This document shows, piece by piece, positions 23,311-35,100 of a stretch of DNA of 64,000 nt. The translations under genes were made by a program, and so were the position numbers. This DNA is from Rutidosis leptorrhynchoides (Eukaryota > Streptophyta > Magnoliopsida > Asterales > Asteraceae). Within the stretch, counting starts at the first letter, position 1, and every line of letters begins with the position of its first letter. The DNA is taken from positions 710,566,001 to 710,630,000 of the forward strand of contig NC_092333.1 of the NCBI RefSeq assembly GCF_046630445.1, read 5' to 3'. Below the pieces are notes generated by a model. The model ran no database searches, had not been told where the DNA came from, and was given only the letters and a program-made list of their open reading frames with translations.

Positions 23311-23692
23311 TCACGTATTCTTCTTTCCGTTGGAATGAGACACACTTTCATCGATGGAGCGTAGTTGATTTCTATGATTTTGATTCTCTGCTTGCAAACG
23401 GTCATATTCAAGAAGAAAGCCTTCTGATTGATTTTTAAGGGCAACAGAATTGGCTTCGGCAGACTTAATGTCTTTCTCCTTTGCTGCATGTTTAGATTCA
23501 AGATTTTTAATGTGTGCTTTCAATTTAGTCATTTCATCATTCAGAACTCTAACCTCGTCTGCACCTTTGTTCTTGGTTTCTTCAGCTTCTCGGTTTTGTT
23601 TCTTTGCAGTTTCCATGGTCTTTCTAAGTATGCGAAGCTCTCTTATGTAATGATGTAGTCTGTCTATCATCAGTGACAGGAATAGGAGAATC
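23311..23692 (-). CDS. last exon of a BAP31-like ER membrane protein (partial)
   Basis: The minus-strand exon reads ILLFLSLMIDRLHHYIREL, then a coiled coil, and ends DESVSHSNGKKNT and a stop. This is the C-terminal half of the BCAP31/BAP31 family: the end of the last membrane helix, then a cytosolic coiled coil with the plant motif SEGFLLEYDRL. These proteins sit in the ER membrane and act in export or retention of membrane cargo (family knowledge). Instead of the KKXX retention signal it ends KKNT. The exon begins after an acceptor ATGATGCAG at 23693-23701. The N-terminal helices (about 110 residues) were not found in the window. The exon is open and well conserved, so the gene may be live with a long intron, or this may be a stranded fragment. 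Confidence 0.8.
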
Positions 23693-24086
23693 CTGCATCA
23701 TTTTAAATCGAATAACCAAAATTATGCAAAACCACTTAAAGCCTCTATATATTATACTCATCTTAAAAAGCATATGATTCTAGAGAAGATCATGAACTCG
23801 CCCCATTTTGTCCCATTAGACAACCTGTTATAAGTGGACACAAACTTGCAGTACATACCCAACATATAAAAAGTAAAATGCGAAATTTTATACATCTGTT
23901 TTGTAGATGTCATAATGTGTATTTACCTTGAGTTTCAAATTACAGAAGAACAAACATATGATTCTTCATCGGTTGTGACATCACAAAATATGCTTATCAG
24001 ACATTTCTCTAATATCCCTTGAACCAAATAAGTACCCATCAAATCCACCTGATTTCTTAAACATTTACCTATACATTTTAATCGAA
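23693..24086 (-). other. probable intron or flank of the BAP31-like gene
   Basis: Non-coding sequence between the exon's acceptor site and the Helitron end. Confidence 0.4.
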
Positions 24087-25051
24087 ACTAGTTTTGAAAC
24101 GGACCGCGCGTTGCTGCGGTTGCTTTTAAGTGTGTAATAAATGTGATTACCTTGTAGGTGTTCAGGTTTTTGTTCCAGCAGTGTTGCTAGTGGCGCGTTT
24201 ACTTAACAGTAGATATGAAGCCAGTGTATATATAGCAACCTACTAAAAAGTTCTGCGTCCCACGTAGTATTTAACGGGTAATACAAAGCCAGCTTGTATA
24301 TATAGTATTTATGTTCACGTGGACATCATTGTCATCGTCAACTTTGATGTACAATTACGCATCCCAGAAAGTAACCACGGTTGCAAAATATGTCTTTGTC
24401 ATTGCGGATAGTTCCAAGTATCCTTCTACATGGTCCTGTTAGTATCATTGTTATATGATGCCCTTCTCCTCCTATAACTTCTTTCTTTTTTCACCTATAC
24501 ATTCCGATGTTAAAAATACAGCAGTTAGAGTGTAGACCAAGATGAAAGAAGCATAAGATCCGACTACATGTGACAATATCAACCCATTTTATTATGAACG
24601 GCGATTTGGATCCTTATAAACGGTCAAAAAAGGACTCTTTTGACATGTTACCCAACCTAGCCACTTTGCCACCTCTAAAGTAAACTCTGCGAACCTTGAG
24701 GCGTTGAAGTAGCCCGTACTGAACCTCTTATTTTACGACTACTAAAAGTTGTATCAACTCCAACAACCATTAAATACTTTTTCTTTCGGTTGAACTCCTT
24801 GTGTCTTCTTCTGAAATTGGTGACCCTTTCACAATCAATTTCTCAATGGACAATGTTGCAGCTAATTCCCTGTCTATACTCGATGTTGTTTTAATACTAA
24901 TGTCCTATAAAATCAAATCAACAAACCCATAATTCATATTTTAATACATAAAACTTTTCACCCTGTAAAATCTTAAACAGTTAATACAGAGACGGCTAAA
25001 ACTCACAGTATAGCTTGATGAGTCATTGATACCTCCCACAATATCTGTTTT

Positions 25052-26254
25052 TTTTTTTTTTTTTGGGCAAAATGAGAAATATATTAAAACCAAGAGTTAC
25101 AATACATGGCACAGGCACACCCTGCCCAACAGTAAACAATACCAAAGCCAAACAAAACACAACAATTACAATACAAACATCAACATAAACCTAAACTAAG
25201 CCGTCTCATCTTTCACGATGCGCTACATTTAGGCATATTAATCAACCTCATATTGGAAACTCATATCCTTCCACTTCAGCTCCCAAATCTCAGCTGCTCT
25301 AACCACGGCAGGACTCTTTTTGACATTCAAAGTCAACATTTTAAGTTGAACGTGCTGAACAATAATCTTCACTAATTCATCCACACTTCTATTTTTTGCC
25401 TTAAAAATCCTCCAATTTCTCTCTTGCCAAACATAATAGACAACAGCCACAAGCACCACTCTAATAATAACATTCCATATATGCTTTGTATATGGGTAGT
25501 CTGACAGTATATTCACCATCATATTCAGGTCACCAGGGAGACCTTTGAATAACAATCTATGCTTTAAAGAATCCCAAACTTTCTTTGCATACTCACAGCC
25601 AAAAAACAAGTGTTCATGTGAGTCATTACATTGATCACATAGTACACATTTAAAACTCAAAGGAGGATACCATTTCATCAACTTATCTTGAGTAACTAAC
25701 CTCTTTTGTACAGCCACCCAGAGAAGAAAAGCATGCTTTGGAGTAGCTTGAGGGAACCAAACAATGTGATGCCATTTAACAACATCTCTTGTATCCCTCA
25801 AATCCTCCCATATTAACCTGGTATGAAACTCATTCCTGCTACCATCATTTGCAACCCAGATTACTCTATCACTTTGGTCATTTAAAACAGGAACACCAAT
25901 AGAATTTAAGATTGGAAACTTAATACTCCAGTCTGCAGGCCATGTCCAATGACTGTCTTGAACTATCTGTGCAACTTTCATATCATCTCCCAACCTTGCT
26001 TGGTATCTTTCTCTTCTTGACACATATTGATCTAAATAACCAATAGAACACCAGTTATCAAACCAAGCAAAAGTGTTTAAACCATTCCCAATAACATGAA
26101 ACACATGAGGCCTAATTCTATCTCTCAATGCAAGTATCTGTTTCCAGCCCCAGCTATCAGAATGCTCCTCAGCAACATCCCATATACTTCTACCCTTTAA
26201 TTTTACAATATTAACCCATTTAGACCACAGGGATTCTTCCTGAACAATAATCTT
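25052..26254 (-). mobile_element. 5'-truncated LINE nested in the Helitron
   Basis: Minus-strand LINE 3' end with its poly(A) tail (T run on the plus strand just right of 25049), flanked by a 16 bp duplication CCACAATATCTGTTTT (25036-25051 and 26255-26270). The coding part (25238 to about 26254, 339 residues) is the C-terminus of ORF2 with a zf-RVT domain: WFPQATPKHAFLLWVAV, then CVLCDQCNDSHEHLFFGC. The reverse transcriptase and endonuclease are missing, as usual for target-primed 5' truncation. The frame is still open and the duplication perfect, so the insertion is young and younger than the Helitron around it. Confidence 0.92.
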
Positions 26255-26402
26255 CCACAATATCTGTTTTGGATCGCGCTTTACATTCTTTATCTGTAAC
26301 TAAACGACCCCAAATTAATCGAATTCATAACAATCAACCATAAAAAGAAATTAGTTTCAACAAATTATTAAAAGTTATATAAGATACATACCTTTCTTAG
26401 AT

Positions 26403-26460
26403 CACAATCTTCTGATACCAACTTTAATCCTTCATATCCTAGAACAGTGGGTCTTGTAAT
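26403..26460 (-). other. exon-like fragment inside the Helitron
   Basis: The minus strand reads VLGYEGLKLVSEDCDLRK and then meets a donor-like AAAG|GTATGTA at about 26395. The parent gene is not recognised. It could be a captured exon; the call rests only on an open frame and splice signal. Confidence 0.25.
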
Positions 26461-27508
26461 TAGTTTAGAGTCAAACAATGCCCATATTCTGTAACTAAAT
26501 TCTTGATAAGTTATAAATCCAACACCATTAGAAAATTTACACTACAAACTGATCATGATTTCATTTAAGAGTTTCCAGCAAAAAAATTAAGAGGACACCA
26601 ACTGTCGTTTATTTCTTTATTTCCATATATACTATTTTTTTTATAGTAGTTCAGAAACGGATGTAAGTACAAAGCCTTATCACCGGAAATTAAATTAACC
26701 ACATAGCAAAGTTTGGGTCAAACAAACCACATTAACGGTTTGGGTCAACCAAAACATTTTGACCAGTAGTACATTTAGCCAAAAATGATTTGACCAGCAG
26801 TAGTATACACCAGAGCTTAGTTTAACCACGTAGCGAAGGCAAAACTTATTTTCATCTGAATTTGCTAATTATCATAATCTAAATCTAAATATAAAGATTT
26901 GCTGAATGCATAAATAAGTAATTTTCCTAAATCAACAGCTTATTTGTTGTTAGCCTCTGACCAAGAAGACTCTGGAGAAAAAGTCTTTTTGTCGATTCGG
27001 GGGAAGTTCTCGTCTGTCCACATATATAAATTCCATTATCGGCTTCAATCAAGGTCTTTAATTGTGTTAGGAGTCTGACTAAATACACATATTGAATCAA
27101 GCACCTTTATTATCCGTCCAATATATTAAAACTATTTTGATAACTTAAAAAGCACAACACAAATTCAACAAAAAACAAACAGCTCAAATAACAACATCAA
27201 CAGTACCATCAACTGTGCAAACACAAGACCAACCCAAAATATACAACACTAACATACAAATGACAAATGAAGAACAACCTATAGAGCTACAATTTTAAAG
27301 GTCAACCCAAATGAAGAAGAACCTATTGAGCTACAATATTGAGCTTAAATAACAATGTGAACAATACCTTCGATTGCAGGTGCAGCCAATAGTAAGTGTG
27401 GCAAATCACAATCAGCCTAAAATCCAATATCACGGATTCACGGGTCCGAAGTGGAACATCTGGTGATGTATTTGTTGCTGAATACATAATACATAATTAA
27501 AATAATAA

Positions 27509-27700
27509 TCAGGCAATAAAAACAAATATCCCCAACATTGAACAAATAGAATATACATCAAACATACCTCTAACATTAGAAGCCGTAGGCAAAGATAAAG
27601 TATCCATCAGAGAAGTTCCACACGACTCAGATACATGCGTCATTGCACAATCGGAATGACAACGACGCACATAATCCACACAAACAAAATCTTTTATCAA
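27509..27700 (-). other. exon-like open frame inside the Helitron
   Basis: 63 residues on the minus strand (MIKDFVCVDYVRRCHSDCAM...), with a donor-like GTTAGAG|GTATGTTT inside at about 27570. Not recognised. It might be a fragment of a gene carried by the Helitron or chance. Confidence 0.2.
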
Positions 27701-28287
27701 TCAATTCAAACCTTAAAAATCAGAAGGAGATGAAGGAGTGGTGGAAGTAGTCCGTAAAAGCTTTGGAACCCTAGTATATAAGTAGGGAGGCTAAGATGTC
27801 GTTTTAGGGTTTCTAAGGAATAGGACGACAAAAATAGGGAGGTGTTTTAGTATATAAAAGTAATAACATAAACAAAAGAATCCAAAAAATCAAACAAAGT
27901 AATGGTATCATATAACATAGCAAACAGAATATAGTGTAAGAAATAATTGAATAAATACCTTGATATTCATCTAGAGTAGAAAGCTGGCATGGTAACTACT
28001 GATGAGTGTATGTACTACCAACATCAGAATGATGAAACTGAAAGATCCCAAAGTACCTAATGCAAGTAAGCCAACAATGAATAAGCACGTTTGAAATGTT
28101 AATGAACAATCATGTAGCAAAACCAATATTCTCTACACATAATCAGCATTCGATGAGGCTAAGTCATATCATTTTTAGTAGTCTTTTTAGTATTTTTAAC
28201 TCATCAAATTGTTGCAGTCAATATATTGTTGTATGGAGTACTACTTAATAGTATTGTACAACAACAAACATTATGAAAAACATAGCA

Positions 28288-28455
28288 AAAAATATAAGAT
28301 CACTAAATTGATGACAATTTATTAAGTCACTAAGAAAACACAAAAAAAAAAAAAAAAAAAAAAAAAAAACAACAACAACATAGCAAAAAATATAAGATCA
28401 CTAAAAAGATGACAATTTATTACCGTCACTAAGAAAACACAAAAAAAAAAAAAAA
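28288..28455. repeat. tandem duplication, about 90 bp
   Basis: Two copies of a unit containing AAATATAAGATCACTAAA, then ATGACAATTTATTA and an A run, at about 28288-28371 and 28379-28455. Confidence 0.8.
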
Positions 28456-29081
28456 ATAAATAAATAAATAATAAAAATATTACTTCAAGATTGAACCTGA
28501 AAACAACAAAATCAGTATGTACATCAAGTTATATATCCTTCAGTAAAGAAAACTCATTGAGACATTTCAACAAACAGTTGGTGTGCAACAAAAACTGTCA
28601 TATTTTTCTAGTCAACGGATGTTTTAAGCTCTCGCCACATGAAGAACGCAACAAAAACATACAGGCAAACGCAGATTAAGGAACAAACAGTTGCAATCAA
28701 ATATTGTCCAATAATGATAATAAGTAATTAAAAAAGAAAAAAACAAAATCATTTACAGTGGCTTCAGTTGTTGTATTTTCAGGGTTTCGCGATACAGTAG
28801 AGAAGTAAAAACCCTAGGGTTTAACACAACCAACGGAGGAGGAAAGACGTGAATATGTATGCAATAATTGTAGGGTACGGGGCATGATGATGAAAACATG
28901 TGAGAAGAAAAAAGGAAAAGGCTAAACAACTATGGAGGAAGAAAACTGATAATCAAAGAAAGCTATAGTTAGATACAGACGAACTGAAGTGTGTTAGTTA
29001 GGTGCGTGAAGGGCTTGGAGGAGAATGTACATGTTTTAGTTGCAAATTGGTGTACAGGTGTGTTTGTAAGTAATAAAGAAA

Positions 29082-29233
29082 GTTTTGGAAGAGCAAAACG
29101 GTATAACAGTAAAAGTAAACCTCTGCAGCCAATGGGAATGTGGTAAAAATACGCTAAAGTTTTGGAAGAGTAAAACGGTATAACAGTAAAAGTAAACCTC
29201 TGCAGCCAATGGGAATGTGGGAAAAATACGCTA
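29082..29233. repeat. tandem duplication, about 75 bp
   Basis: Two adjacent near-identical units containing CGGTATAACAGTAAAAGTAA and TGCAGCCAATGGGAATGTGG, close to the proposed 5' end of the Helitron. Confidence 0.9.
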
Positions 29234-29276
29234 GTTAGTATATGTATTTAGTATATGTATAAATATAAATGCAAGA

Positions 29277-29774
29277 TAAGTCCCAATCTATCTATTTGAC
29301 CATGAAACATGTACCAACCAAATAAGTTTCAACTAATTCCACATGACCATGAAACAACATGCAAACCAAATAACTACTAATCCACATCCAACTTTAAATA
29401 GAAAAGCCAGAGACTTTAGACATCTGTTTTTTAACTAATACTAATCTTAGATCTTTTCATTTCAAGTTTCAAATTTTGGAACAAATAAATCTCAACACTA
29501 AAATGTAAATACCTTTATACACAGTGGAACCCGCAACAAAAACTAAAAGATAACGAAGAGCGAAATGAAATACCAAAGATGTAGCTCCATTGTTGTACCA
29601 GAAAATGAGATCTAAGAGAGATGCAAGCCACTGTTGACAGCCGAACCACACATCGAATTGCGAGCACTCGCTAACTCTAACCACCTCTATGGGTACAAAC
29701 ATAATCACAACAACTTGGTTTCGAGACACAATCTGTATAATTATTATTACCTAAAATTACAATTCTAATATACT
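29277..29774 (-). other. non-coding with one exon-like frame (29516-29729)
   Basis: A minus-strand frame encodes a hydrophobic stretch (LASLLDLIFWYNNGATSL, VFHFALRYLLVFVAGSTVYK) and ends at a donor-like AAAG|GTATTT near 29516. It could be an exon of a membrane protein. I do not recognise the family. Confidence 0.25.
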
Positions 29775-29874
29775 TTAAATGGAAGCCAGTTCCTTCTGAA
29801 GCTCAATCAACTCCGCTTTCTCAGTTTCACGAAAGGTATTTAGCGTTTCAATATGTAATTCATATTTTTGAAAC
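29775..29874 (-). CDS. unidentified terminal exon, coiled-coil C-terminus
   Basis: The minus strand reads FQKYELHIETLNTFRETEK, then AELIELQKELASI and stop. It is a charged amphipathic helix typical of a coiled-coil end. A possible acceptor CACCAG lies just upstream at about 29875. The LINE fragment 29876-31467 lies directly upstream in gene sense, so the insertion separated or truncated the parent gene. The family is not recognised. Confidence 0.35.
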
Positions 29875-29875
29875 T

Positions 29876-31467
29876 GGTGCGTTTATTGACAAATGGTGGT
29901 GGCGTTTCTTAATCGAAAAAGAAGCATTTTGTGTCAAAATTATTCAAAGCATCTATGGGAGGGATGGGGGGTTGGGCATTTTATCTCAGAACCACTGTAA
30001 TATTCGTGGGACTACCTGGAGTTCGATTATTAAAACTGGAAATGATATGTCTAAATATAATGTGGATTTAAAATTATCTTTTGAGAAAACTATTGGCAAA
30101 GGTGCAGATACGCTTTTTTGGGTAGACTGCTGGACTGGGTCTCAGTGCTTCAAAGATAGGTTTCTTAGGTTATTTAGATTGGATGCTGATGGAAGCTGTC
30201 TACTTTGTGATAGGGTGGCTTGGGATGGATCTAATTGGGTTTTTCATTGGAATTGGTTGCGTGAGCCTTCTGGACGCAGCCTTGAAGAGCTTAAAATTTT
30301 GATTACAAATCTCCCTGCTAACGGATTTACAAATGGTGATCGTGACGGCTGGAAATGGAGATTTAATACGGAGGGCTGTTTCAAGACCAAAGCAATGACG
30401 GGAATCCTAGATGAAGCCTTAATCGATGATTCGGTGCACCGTTCTGCGACTGACAGAAACAGGTTCATTCCGCAGACTCTCGGTATTTTCGTTTGGCGTA
30501 GTATTCGTAGCAGATTACCTGTGAGGTTAGAGCTTGATAAACGTGGCATTGACCTAAACCCGGTTTGGTGCCCGATTTGTGACGATGCGGTAGAATCAAT
30601 GGATCATATATTAGTTGGTTGTAAATTGGCAAAAGACGTTTGGGGTAGGCTATTTAAATGGTGGGGTTTGAATTTTTCGAGTGGCTATAATCTGGACAAT
30701 ATTTTCGCGCTAGATCATGGAATCCATAGTTCGAAGGAAGGTCATTTGATATGGCAAGTGGTTAGGTGGGTGTGTGGTTACATGATATGGAAGAATCGAA
30801 ATCAAAAAGTGTTCCAAAATAAATGCAAGTGGAGTCCGGATTTATTGAGTGATATTCAAGTCAAAAGTTTCGAGTGGATCTCCAAGAGAGCAAAAAAGTT
30901 GTCTATCGTGTGGCACCAATGGATTATAAATCCAAGCTATTTCGGTGGCATCGACGCAAGAAGAACGGGTATTGGCTAATTCATTGTGTGTCTTGTCTTG
31001 ACTCATGTATAGAGTGTAGATTCCCTCGGGATGTCTTTCTTATTTATAGTTGCATATGTGGTTACAGTGTAGTTTTTGCTTCGGGATGTATCTCTTTTTT
31101 TTTTACAGCGATTGGGATCACCGATTACTAAACCACCCGTTGCGATGATCTCCCGTTTCGATTATGCCGATGCAGCGATAATAACCCCGCCCCCATTGCT
31201 GACCGGAGGAAACCTTGAAACCGATCCAAGGGCACGGCCAAGTAAAACTCCCCTCCCCTTTACCCCCCAAACGATATGGGGAAGGTGTCATGGGTGGATA
31301 ATTCATGGCAGGGGTCGAACTCCTGACCTCCCCTAAGGGAGGCAGGCCACCAACCGCTGAACCACATCACAACTCGCTGAACCACATCACAACTTCTGGG
31401 ATGTATCTCTTGTTGTGCTATTTTTGTTAGTGTATAAAATTCTTAGCTTTTCAAAAAAAAAAAAAAT
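29876..31467 (+). mobile_element. 5'-truncated LINE with a SINE in its 3' end
   Basis: The coding part from about 29879 to 30979 reads DKWWWRFLIEKEAF and then a zf-RVT domain (GIFVWRSIRSRLPVRLEL, CPICDDAVESMDHILVGC), the C-terminus of LINE ORF2. A 3' UTR and poly(A) tail (31454-31467) follow. The frame is open to the natural stop. The endonuclease and reverse transcriptase are missing. I could not find a target-site duplication. The sequence differs clearly from the two other LINEs here, so at least three L1 subfamilies are present. Confidence 0.85.
31097..31393 (-). mobile_element. tRNA-derived SINE inside the LINE 3' UTR
   Basis: On the minus strand an A-box-like TGGTTCAGCGGTTGGTGG (complement of 31347-31364) and a B-box GGAGTTCGACCCC (complement of 31311-31323) lie near the 5' end. 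The 3' end is an A run (T run at 31097). The flanks TTCGGGATGTATCTCTT (31080-31096) and TTCTGGGATGTATCTCTT (31394-31411) form a target-site duplication with one extra base. The SINE 5' end carries a 20 bp tandem duplication (31355-31374 and 31375-31394). It is younger than its host LINE. Confidence 0.9.
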
Positions 31468-31722
31468 ACTGAACCTTTTTGGTCAAACTAACAAGCTATT
31501 CTTCCAAATTTGAAATCTTTTTGAATAAATTATCAGGAACTTTAGTTGTTTTAATTAATTCAATTCAACAGCAGTAATTAATTCAAATTGTTCAATAAAT
31601 TCAATTTAACGTTCATATACGAATTACAGGATATATTGATAGGCCAGACTACAGTAATACGATATTCTACATCGAAAACACCAAACCAATGGCACTAATT
31701 CTAATGAGTACTTACCTTCTAT
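31468..31722. other. non-coding flank of the Copia insertion
   Basis: AT-rich, no gene seen. On the minus strand a consensus donor GTAAGT lies within 10 bases of the Copia end (near 31711-31717). Confidence 0.4.
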
Positions 31723-32110
31723 TGTTAGGAAGAGAGGATCGACTGGACGTTGGTAGATACAAATTTGAGAGAAAATAACTCTATTACTTACAAGAATAGA
31801 TTTACAGAGTATTACAAAACTCATACAAAAAAAAACTCTCAAACTCACACACACTCTCTAGGTTGTGATTACACTTCTCTGAGTGATTTTGGGATGATTT
31901 ACAACTGAGGTTTGCACCTCTATTTATAGCTAAAATTCTATGGCGGTGAATGGTGTGAACGAGGAAGGTTGGCGGAAGTTGGCGGCCGTCATGGTGTTCA
32001 AGTTTGCTACTTCCGTATGAGTTGTCAAGGTTGCCTTCTTTGAATATCTAGAAACAAATCTTGATTACGGCATCTAGAAGGTGAAGCTGGATTATGGCTG
32101 GAAACTATCA
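31723..32110 (-). repeat. Copia 3' LTR
   Basis: 388 bp, about 97% identical by eye to 40439-40825. In element sense it begins TGATAGTTTCC and ends CTTCCTAACA. Confidence 0.95.
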
Positions 32111-35100
32111 ATTCTCTCCCTCCAGCCGAACCCACGAACATTCCAGTTATGTCTCTACATAACTCCAACTTTTCTCGAGTCACCACCTTTGTTAACATAT
32201 CCGCAGGATTCTCCTTTGTATGGATCTTCACTAGTCTCAACAGTTGTCGATCAATTACCTCGCGTATCCAATGATAGCGAATATCAATATGTTTCGTACG
32301 GGAATGGTACATGGAGTTCTTGCTCAAATCTAGAGCACTCTGACTGTCACAATATACCTTGTACTCCTTTTGCTTGATTCCAAATTCTTGGAGATAACGC
32401 TTTAACCACAACATTTCTTTTCCAGCTTCTGCGGCAGCAATATACTCTGCTTCAGTTGTGGATAATGCAACACACTTTTGTAGTCATGGCTGCCATGAAA
32501 CAGCTCCTCCTGCAAAAGTATAAATGAATCCTGAAGTAGATTTCCTACTATCAGGATCTCCGATCATATCCGCATCTGTATAGCCTTCCAAGATTGGATC
32601 AGCTCCCCCGTAACAAAGACATAGATTCTTTGTACCTTTAAGATATCTGAGAATCCATTTTACTGCATTCTAATGCTCTTTCCCGGGGTTGGAGAGAAAA
32701 CGACTCACTGTTCCCACTGCATGAGCAATATCGGGCCTTGTACACACCATCGCATACATCAAACTTCCAACTGCTGAAGAATATGGTACTGAAGACATCT
32801 CCCCGATCTCTTCCTTAGATGAGGGACAAGAACTCTTGCTTAACTTGAAATGGTTGGCTAATGGAATGCTAACAGGTTTGACATTGTTCATATTGAAACA
32901 TGAAAGCACTCGTTCAATATACTTCTCCTGAGATAGCCATAACCTTTTATTCTTCCTGTCTCGAGTTATATGCATTCCCAAAATCTGTTGAGCCTGTCCT
33001 AAGTCTTTCATGTCAAAAGACTTCGAGAGTTCTTTCTTCAGCTGGTTGATCTTCGTTGCGTCTTTCCCTACGATCAAAATATCGTCTACATATAGTAGAA
33101 GAGCAACGAAATCTCCTTCAGAAAACTTCTGAATGTAGACACACTCATCTGCTGCAGTTTTCTTGTACCCTTGACTCACCATGCACGAGTCAAACTTCTT
33201 GTACCACTGCCTAGGTGTCTGCTTCAAACCGTACAAACTTTTCTTCAACTTGCATACGAGGTTATCTCCTGAAACCTCAAAACCTTCTGGCCGCTCCATG
33301 TAAATTTCTTCATGTAAATCTCCATGAAGAAAAGCTGTCTTTACATCCATCTGTTCAAGCTCCAAGTTCATACTTGCGACCAATCCAAGTATGACTCTAA
33401 TTGAAGTCATCTTGACTACTGGTGAAAATATCTCGTCAAAATCAATCCCTTTCTTCTGTTGGAATCCTTTGACTACAAGTCGTGCTTTGTATTTCACCAC
33501 TTTTCCGCTGCCATCCTTTTTCAGATTGAACACCCATTTATTTTTCAGTGCCTTCTTCCCGCGTGGAAGTTCTACAATCTCATAAGTTTGATTTTTCTGC
33601 AGAGAATCCATCTCATCCTGCATTGCGAGCAACCATTTTTCTTTATCCTTATGAGTTACTGCTTCATGAAAACTCTCTGGTTCCCTATCTTCAGTAAGTA
33701 GAAGGTACTCGGATTCCGGATATCTACTCGATGGAATCCGACCTCGTTCAGATCTACAAATTTCTGGAATATACTGAGGAGATCCACCATCATCTTCGCC
33801 TTGTGATGGTGCTGGAACGTCTGGCAGATGGGGTTGTGGCTCCCCCTGCTCAGCACCGTCATTTTCCTCATTATCTTCTACTTCTGGCATTTCTTCTTGC
33901 ACTGAAAATTCATTTTCTCATGAATGATTCCGTTGTTGCCTCTGGCACATGAGCAGCAACATTTTTCTTCTGAGATATTGTGGGCTTTTCAATATCTTCT
34001 ATTGTCTGGCTTTCATGGAACACCACGTCCCTACTTCTGATCACCTTTTTCTCCTTTGGATCCCATAATCTGTATCCAAATTCTTCATCTCCATAGCCTA
34101 TGAATATGCATGGAGTAGATTTTACATCCAACTTCTGCCTGAGCTCCTTGGATACATGTACGTACGCCAAACATCCAAATACTCTTAAGTGAGAGTATGA
34201 TGGATCCTTTCCAGACCAAAGTTTCTCCGGAACTTCAAAATTCAGTGGTACTGATGGAGATCGGTTGATCAAGTAACATGCGGCTCTGACTGCTTCTCTC
34301 CAGAATGGCTTTGGTAGATTAGCCATACTGAGCATGCTCCGAACACGTTCCATGATTGTTCGGTTCATTCTTTCTGCTATACCATTGTGTTGAGGGGTAC
34401 GTGGGACCGTCTTCTCATGTCGGATGCCATATGATCTGCAATAGGCATCGAACTGCCTGGAAGAGTATTCACTGCCGTTGTCGGATCGAAGACACTTTAA
34501 CTTCTTTCCTGTCTCACGTTCTACCATGACATGGAACTGTTTGAAGTATTCGAAAACCTGGTCCTTCGTCCGCAAGAAATATACCCACACCTTTCGAGAA
34601 GTATCATCGATAAACGTTAGAAAGTATCGGTTGCCGCCAATTGATTCAACCTCCAAGGGACCGCAAACATCAGAGTGTACCAGACTGAGTAACTCTGATC
34701 TTCTCGTTGAAGAGGAATTAAACGAGACTCTATGCTGCTTATCAAACAAACAATGATTGCAAGGATCTAGCGCAGCATTCTTGTCTACATTGATAAGCTT
34801 CTTCTTTATTATGGTAGACAACCCTTTCTCACTCATGTGACCGAGTCTCTGGTGCCATAAATTTTGTGAAGCCTCCTTTTCTGCAACATTAATACTGTCT
34901 GTGCAGATCTTCACATGAGTCTTGTACAGTGTGCCACAAATGTGTCCCCGAGCGACTATCATAGCGCCTCTTGACAATTTCCATGTGCCTCTACTGAAAT
35001 GACTATTATAGCCCTGTTTTTCGAGAGCTACCCCAGAAAGTAAATTCAGCCGAAGATCTGGCACATGACGGACATCCTTCAGAGTGATTGTGCTCCCGGA

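Larger units (their letters stand above)
24087..29276 (-). mobile_element. probable non-autonomous Helitron
   Basis: On the minus strand the 3' end is canonical: a hairpin ACCGC-(8 nt)-GCGGT (24103-24120), 11 bases, then CTAGT (CTRRT type) at 24087-24091, followed by a host T. The proposed 5' end is TC at 29276-29275, preceded by host A, so the empty site would be A|T as Helitrons require. The region between has no RepHel frame, so it could only move with help. It contains a nested LINE (25052-26254), some exon-like pieces ending in donor-like GTATGT, and two local tandem duplications. The 3' end is strong; the 5' end is the best candidate but unproven. Confidence 0.65.

Noticed and set aside
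29876-31467. Target-site duplication for the LINE at 29.9-31.5 kb
   Set aside because: The flanks do not match. The 5' flank may be rearranged, so no duplication is claimed.
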